A stretch of DNA of 64,000 nucleotides from JBBATK01 sp044224515 (GTDB lineage: Bacteria; Bacteroidota; Ignavibacteria; Kapaibacteriales; NICIL-2): positions 248,001-312,000 of the forward strand of contig JBGAKH010000002.1 of NCBI GenBank assembly GCA_044224515.1. Reading direction: 5' to 3'. Position numbers and translations under genes: made by a program. This document shows, in pieces, positions 60,995 to 64,000 of this stretch (position 1 is the stretch's first letter; every line of letters starts with the position of its first letter). The notes under the pieces are model-generated. The model saw only the letters and a program-made list of their open reading frames with translations, searched no databases and was not told where the DNA came from.

Positions 60995-61002
60995 TATCTT
61001 TG
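60995..61002 (+). promoter_or_regulatory. Candidate -7 element of the alpha/beta hydrolase gene
   Basis: TATCTTTG, the same octamer as in the rpmG promoter, lies 42 bases before the start. A TTG is 26 bases upstream, a little further than usual. Confidence 0.4.
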
Positions 61003-61044
61003 TTCCGCTTCGTCCAATCGTCTTGAAACAATCTCAAAAGCTTC

Positions 61045-61998
61045 ATGAAAAAATCACTTCTTGCCTTTGCACTTTTAGTATGCGCATGTATATGTCTTAG
61101 TCAAGCACAACTCATAGCTCAGGACCAGATTCAAAACTTGCAGACGACTGCAGGAGAGCTTCAAGGAAGTTTGCGCGTAGCCAAGGGGGGCTCGGGTGTT
61201 GTGGCCCTCATCATAGCCGGTTCAGGTCCAACCGATCGCGACGGCAACAACATGGGAATGACCAACAACTCATTAAAGATGCTGGCGGATTCACTCGAAA
61301 CAATGGGTGTTAGTTCATTACGCTACGACAAACGCGGAATAGCGAAAAGTGCCTCAGCCATGAAGGCGGAGTCTGATTTGCGTTTCGATGATCTTGTTAA
61401 CGATGCAGTGGCTTGGGCGGAACTTTTACGCAAAGACAAGCGCTTCACCAAACTTGTTATCATGGGTCATAGCGAAGGGTCGCTGATAGGAATGATCGCC
61501 GCAAACCGCGCCAAAGCTGAACTATACGTCTCGATAGCCGGAATTGCAGAGCAAGCACATCATACTATCAAGAGACAAATCAAAAGCAATAGTCCCTCTA
61601 TGTCAGTCACCGCAGATCCCATACTCGATTCACTAGCAGCCGGTCACACAGTACACAACGTTCCACAAACGCTCTACATGCTCTTTCGTCCATCAGTACA
61701 GCCGTACATGATTTCATGGTTCAAGTATGATCCGCTGGTAGAATTCGCAAAGCTTAACATCCCTACACTTGTTGTACAAGGTAGCACCGATCTACAGGTC
61801 ACGCAAGATGATGCTCGTGCTCTCGCAAAGGCAAACACACAGGCTCAACTAGCTCTCATCCCGGGCATGAACCACGTTCTCAAGATGGCAAGCGCCATTC
61901 AGATCGAGAATTTTGGTACATATAGAGATCCTAACCTAAGTCTGGCTCCCGAGTTTGTGAGCGTACTCAGACAATTCCTTAGCGCGCATTCCCACTAA
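61045..61998 (+). CDS. Exported alpha/beta-fold serine hydrolase
   Basis: 317 aa with a signal peptide (MKKSLLAFALLVCACICLSQAQ). Nucleophile elbow GHSEGSLIGM (about residue 148), oxyanion-hole region LIIAGSGPTDRDGNNMG, catalytic Asp in VVQGSTDLQVTQDDA and catalytic His in IPGMNHVLK. Matches the S9/S33-like serine aminopeptidase or esterase group that Bacteroidota export. Real substrate unknown. Lies 155 bases after the alpha-galactosidase, with its own promoter box, so probably a separate transcript. Confidence 0.88.
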   Translation: MKKSLLAFALLVCACICLSQAQLIAQDQIQNLQTTAGELQGSLRVAKGGSGVVALIIAGSGPTDRDGNNMGMTNNSLKMLADSLETMGVSSLRYDKRGIAKSASAMKAESDLRFDDLVNDAVAWAELLRKDKRFTKLVIMGHSEGSLIGMIAANRAKAELYVSIAGIAEQAHHTIKRQIKSNSPSMSVTADPILDSLAAGHTVHNVPQTLYMLFRPSVQPYMISWFKYDPLVEFAKLNIPTLVVQGSTDLQVTQDDARALAKANTQAQLALIPGMNHVLKMASAIQIENFGTYRDPNLSLAPEFVSVLRQFLSAHSH

Positions 61999-62397
61999 GT
62001 TATTTCGTATCTATAAGTAGCTCTTTGAGCTTTGGTTTGTCTTGGTGAGGTTAGAGTTTGTAAAGTTAGTCTTTGTAGGGTTAGTCTTTGTAAGGTTAGT
62101 TTTTGTAGGGTCAGACTTGTTGAGGTACAAAAAAGCACCTCGCCTGGTTGGCATTTGGTCTTGAGGCAGAACCTAGTGTGCGTGCAGGGGCACCACAGAG
62201 TATGGCGATGAGTAAAACACAGTTCACATAGAGCAGGAAAAGTCCGGCTGCGTGAAGAATACACGATTCATTGTTGGAGCTACACTGAGTATCAAGTAGA
62301 TGTACCCAACGAAGCGAGAGCCAGAAGAGTTTCTCTTCAACTACAGAGTCTTAGGTCCGGAGTATGTTGACTAAGGCAAGGACTTACCAGAGTCTTT
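61999..62397. other. Intergenic region between convergent genes
   Basis: Contains the 15-bp tandem repeat at 62050-62124 and a GAGGT/ACCTC hairpin at about 62122-62141. Otherwise nothing is seen; the minus-strand frame 61995-62264 simply reads through the repeats. Confidence 0.5.
62050..62124. repeat. 15-bp tandem repeat, five copies
   Basis: Five head-to-tail 15-mers of the type GTTAGTCTTTGTAGG (62050, 62065, 62080, 62095, 62110), the middle three nearly identical and the outer two diverged. Period of 15 gives a 5-codon frame repeat on the minus strand without coding support. Confidence 0.85.
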
Positions 62398-63762
62398 TTA
62401 TACAGGCTCATGCTTCGCATGCGCCTGTTCCTTTAAATGTGGTTGGCGCCAAATGATTACGCGCCAGAGCACCTCGCCCATAAGCAGCGCTCCAATAGCA
62501 ATTCCCACAGTAGTGAACACTTGAGTTGATTCACTTTGTTCTCCCATAATCGTTCCGATCAAGGCGATTGCATAGACACCCAAGGGCGCTAAGATCATGA
62601 GCCACAGTGCTTTTGTACCTAGGGGGATCCGGAAAGGACGATTCTCGTTTGGATAGTACTTGCGCATGACGATCAGCGTAATGAACTCTAGAAAGAGTGC
62701 TGCGCCATACACGATCACATCCATAATGAGTAGTTCTTTGAAGTCGAGGAAGCACATTGCGCTTACGACCACGGAGCAGGTGATAATTGACACGTACGGA
62801 GTACCATAACTTTTGTGTTCACGGTGCAGTTGTTCCGGCAGCAAGTTGTCGTCTGCCATTACCTTCGGGACTCGGGAGACCGACAACAAAACTCCAGAGT
62901 AGAGTCCCAATGTTCCGGCCATCCCACCAATAGCAACGAACGCACCTAGGACATTTCCGCCAATGAGTTGTCCAAGCGCCGGAAATCCGGCATTTTCCAA
63001 ATACTCGTAATTGATTCCCGATTGCGATGCTATGAAAATCGTAATAGCGTAGATGGCAATGATGCTAAAGAAAGCTGTGAAGACTGAAGTATAGTATGAC
63101 TTCACCGGAGAAGTCACTTCCTCCGCGTATGTGGTCACATTATCCCATCCTAGGAAGTTCCACATGATTGTATAAAATCCCAAACCCAATGCCGGAATTC
63201 CGAGTCCATTAAAAGAGGGTAGAGGAACGGTAAACGATCCTTGGTGTGTCATCATCAACACAACCAACATGACCAAGAACGGCGAGAGAATTAGTGCTCC
63301 TAAGAACTGAGAGACTTTGCCTACCGGAACAACACCTCGAATATTGAGGAGAGCGCTTGACCAAATGATCAACAGACAGATGTGAATCTTAAACTGTTGA
63401 GCTTCGGGATAAAAGTAGGAGATATATCCAACAAACAGGACAGGGTAGATTGCGAGATCAACAAAGGTGTACAACCAGGTCCACAATCCTTCATACCACG
63501 CAAAACGCAACCCCAGGGCTCGTTTCACCCATTGATAGTATCCACCGGTAACAGGCATCATGGAGTTCAACTCCAACACCGTGAGAATAGTTGGAATATC
63601 CCACAGGATCGGTGTAAGGATCAACAGCATCAACGCACCGCCGGTCCCAACACTTTTAAGCAAGGGTTCCAAACCGTAGGGGCCGCCGGAAATCGTCAAA
63701 AAGATTACAGCTGCGAGTTGCAGCATCTTCAGTTTGCGCGTGGATGGAATAGGTTGGGACAT
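62398..63762 (-). CDS. APC-family amino acid permease
   Basis: 454 aa with about 12 membrane helices. Hallmarks: AAVIFLTISGGPYGLEPLL (helix 1 break, substrate and proton site), VLELNSMMPVTGGYYQWVKRALG, GFYTIMWNFLGWDNVTTYAEEVTSPVKSYY (helix 6 region) and RVPKVMADDNLLPEQLHREHKSYGTPYVSII. This is the APC superfamily, in the branch of plant polyamine transporter-like and Bacteroidota amino acid permeases. Substrate unknown; no catabolic gene is adjacent. Its C-terminus is His/Glu-rich (HLKEQAHAKHEPV). The last 240 bases of the window (63763-64000) show no gene. Confidence 0.9.
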   Translation of the reverse strand: MSQPIPSTRKLKMLQLAAVIFLTISGGPYGLEPLLKSVGTGGALMLLILTPILWDIPTILTVLELNSMMPVTGGYYQWVKRALGLRFAWYEGLWTWLYTFVDLAIYPVLFVGYISYFYPEAQQFKIHICLLIIWSSALLNIRGVVPVGKVSQFLGALILSPFLVMLVVLMMTHQGSFTVPLPSFNGLGIPALGLGFYTIMWNFLGWDNVTTYAEEVTSPVKSYYTSVFTAFFSIIAIYAITIFIASQSGINYEYLENAGFPALGQLIGGNVLGAFVAIGGMAGTLGLYSGVLLSVSRVPKVMADDNLLPEQLHREHKSYGTPYVSIITCSVVVSAMCFLDFKELLIMDVIVYGAALFLEFITLIVMRKYYPNENRPFRIPLGTKALWLMILAPLGVYAIALIGTIMGEQSESTQVFTTVGIAIGALLMGEVLWRVIIWRQPHLKEQAHAKHEPV

Positions 63763-64000
63763 GCAGACCGGACCGTATCCGGAACAGTTTCACAGATTAC
63801 CTTCAGCGCAAAATACTGATAGAGAGCGGCTTATACGCCTTTTCTTCCGGCAAAAAGAGGAAAAATGTGTGGACAAAACAAAGGACATGAATGATTCGCG
63901 CTGCTATGTGCAACACACTCTTACCAAATTGCCACAACACGCTCACCTGAGGTGTTCATCGCTGCTCTTACCATCGATGTTGTGCTGAACTGCATACTTA

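Noticed and set aside
61995..62264. 89-aa minus-strand frame in the 15-bp repeat region
   Set aside because: Its LTLQ repeats come from reading through the tandem repeat; no support for translation.

Overview
The window looks like a chromosome segment from a Gram-negative member of the Bacteroidota/Chlorobi (FCB) assemblage, perhaps an Ignavibacteria/Kapabacteria-like lineage; that placement is an inference. The clues are five secreted proteins ending in a type IX secretion (T9SS) sorting domain, Bacteroidota-style promoters (TAnnTTTG, in one case with an upstream TTG), a SusC-type TonB receptor with a carboxypeptidase-like N-terminal domain, and families largely confined to Bacteroidota (HYC_CC_PP, DUF6814, serine-palmitoyltransferase-like enzyme). 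No rRNA, tRNA, prophage or CRISPR was found.

Layout. 1-2310: the end of an exported protein, then pheS and rpmG. 2436-17249: a long minus-strand block that I read as a metal (probably copper) acquisition and handling region. It holds a TonB receptor operon (receptor, HYC_CC_PP protein, Cys-rich beta-barrel, T9SS-exported thioredoxin), a sphingolipid-type oxoamine synthase, a cupin, an MbnH-like diheme enzyme, its MbnP partner, a T9SS YHYH-domain protein, and an ECF sigma factor with a putative anti-sigma factor and a His-rich CnrX/Spy-like sensor. No methanobactin biosynthesis gene is visible. 17396-28356: a short-chain fatty acid module on the minus strand, with outer-membrane porin, MFS carrier, DUF6814 protein, a small membrane protein, an SLC5-histidine kinase hybrid of the CrbS/CbrA type, a receiver protein, propionyl-CoA synthetase and acetyl-CoA synthetase.

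28736-42345 is accessory: an InsA-like zinc-ribbon/HTH protein, a TlpA-type thioredoxin, an orphan GNAT-like protein, a T9SS metalloprotease with a LamG-like domain, a BNR-repeat T9SS protein, a degenerate gluzincin-like exported protein, a DUF4406-like protein and a TPR protein. 42640-45001 encodes tyrosine catabolism (hpd, hmgA). 45370-51141 is a six-gene TetR-controlled ABC export operon (TetR, HlyD adaptor, two ATPases, two permeases) with a clear operator.

51411-52526 is a composite repeat array: about 20 copies of a 24-bp palindrome-ended core, present in both orientations and joined by two kinds of linker. 52532-64000 carries a RibD-C reductase, a PhnB-like protein, a GlxA-type AraC regulator, a DUF4424/YARHG protein, a small lipoprotein, a T9SS GH27 alpha-galactosidase with three NPCBM-like domains, an alpha/beta hydrolase and an APC permease.

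The strongest biological story is the co-location of an MbnP/MbnH pair with a copper-type TonB receptor, a T9SS-exported thioredoxin, a YHYH protein and a metal-sensing sigma-factor circuit, in an organism with no sign of methanobactin synthesis in the window.
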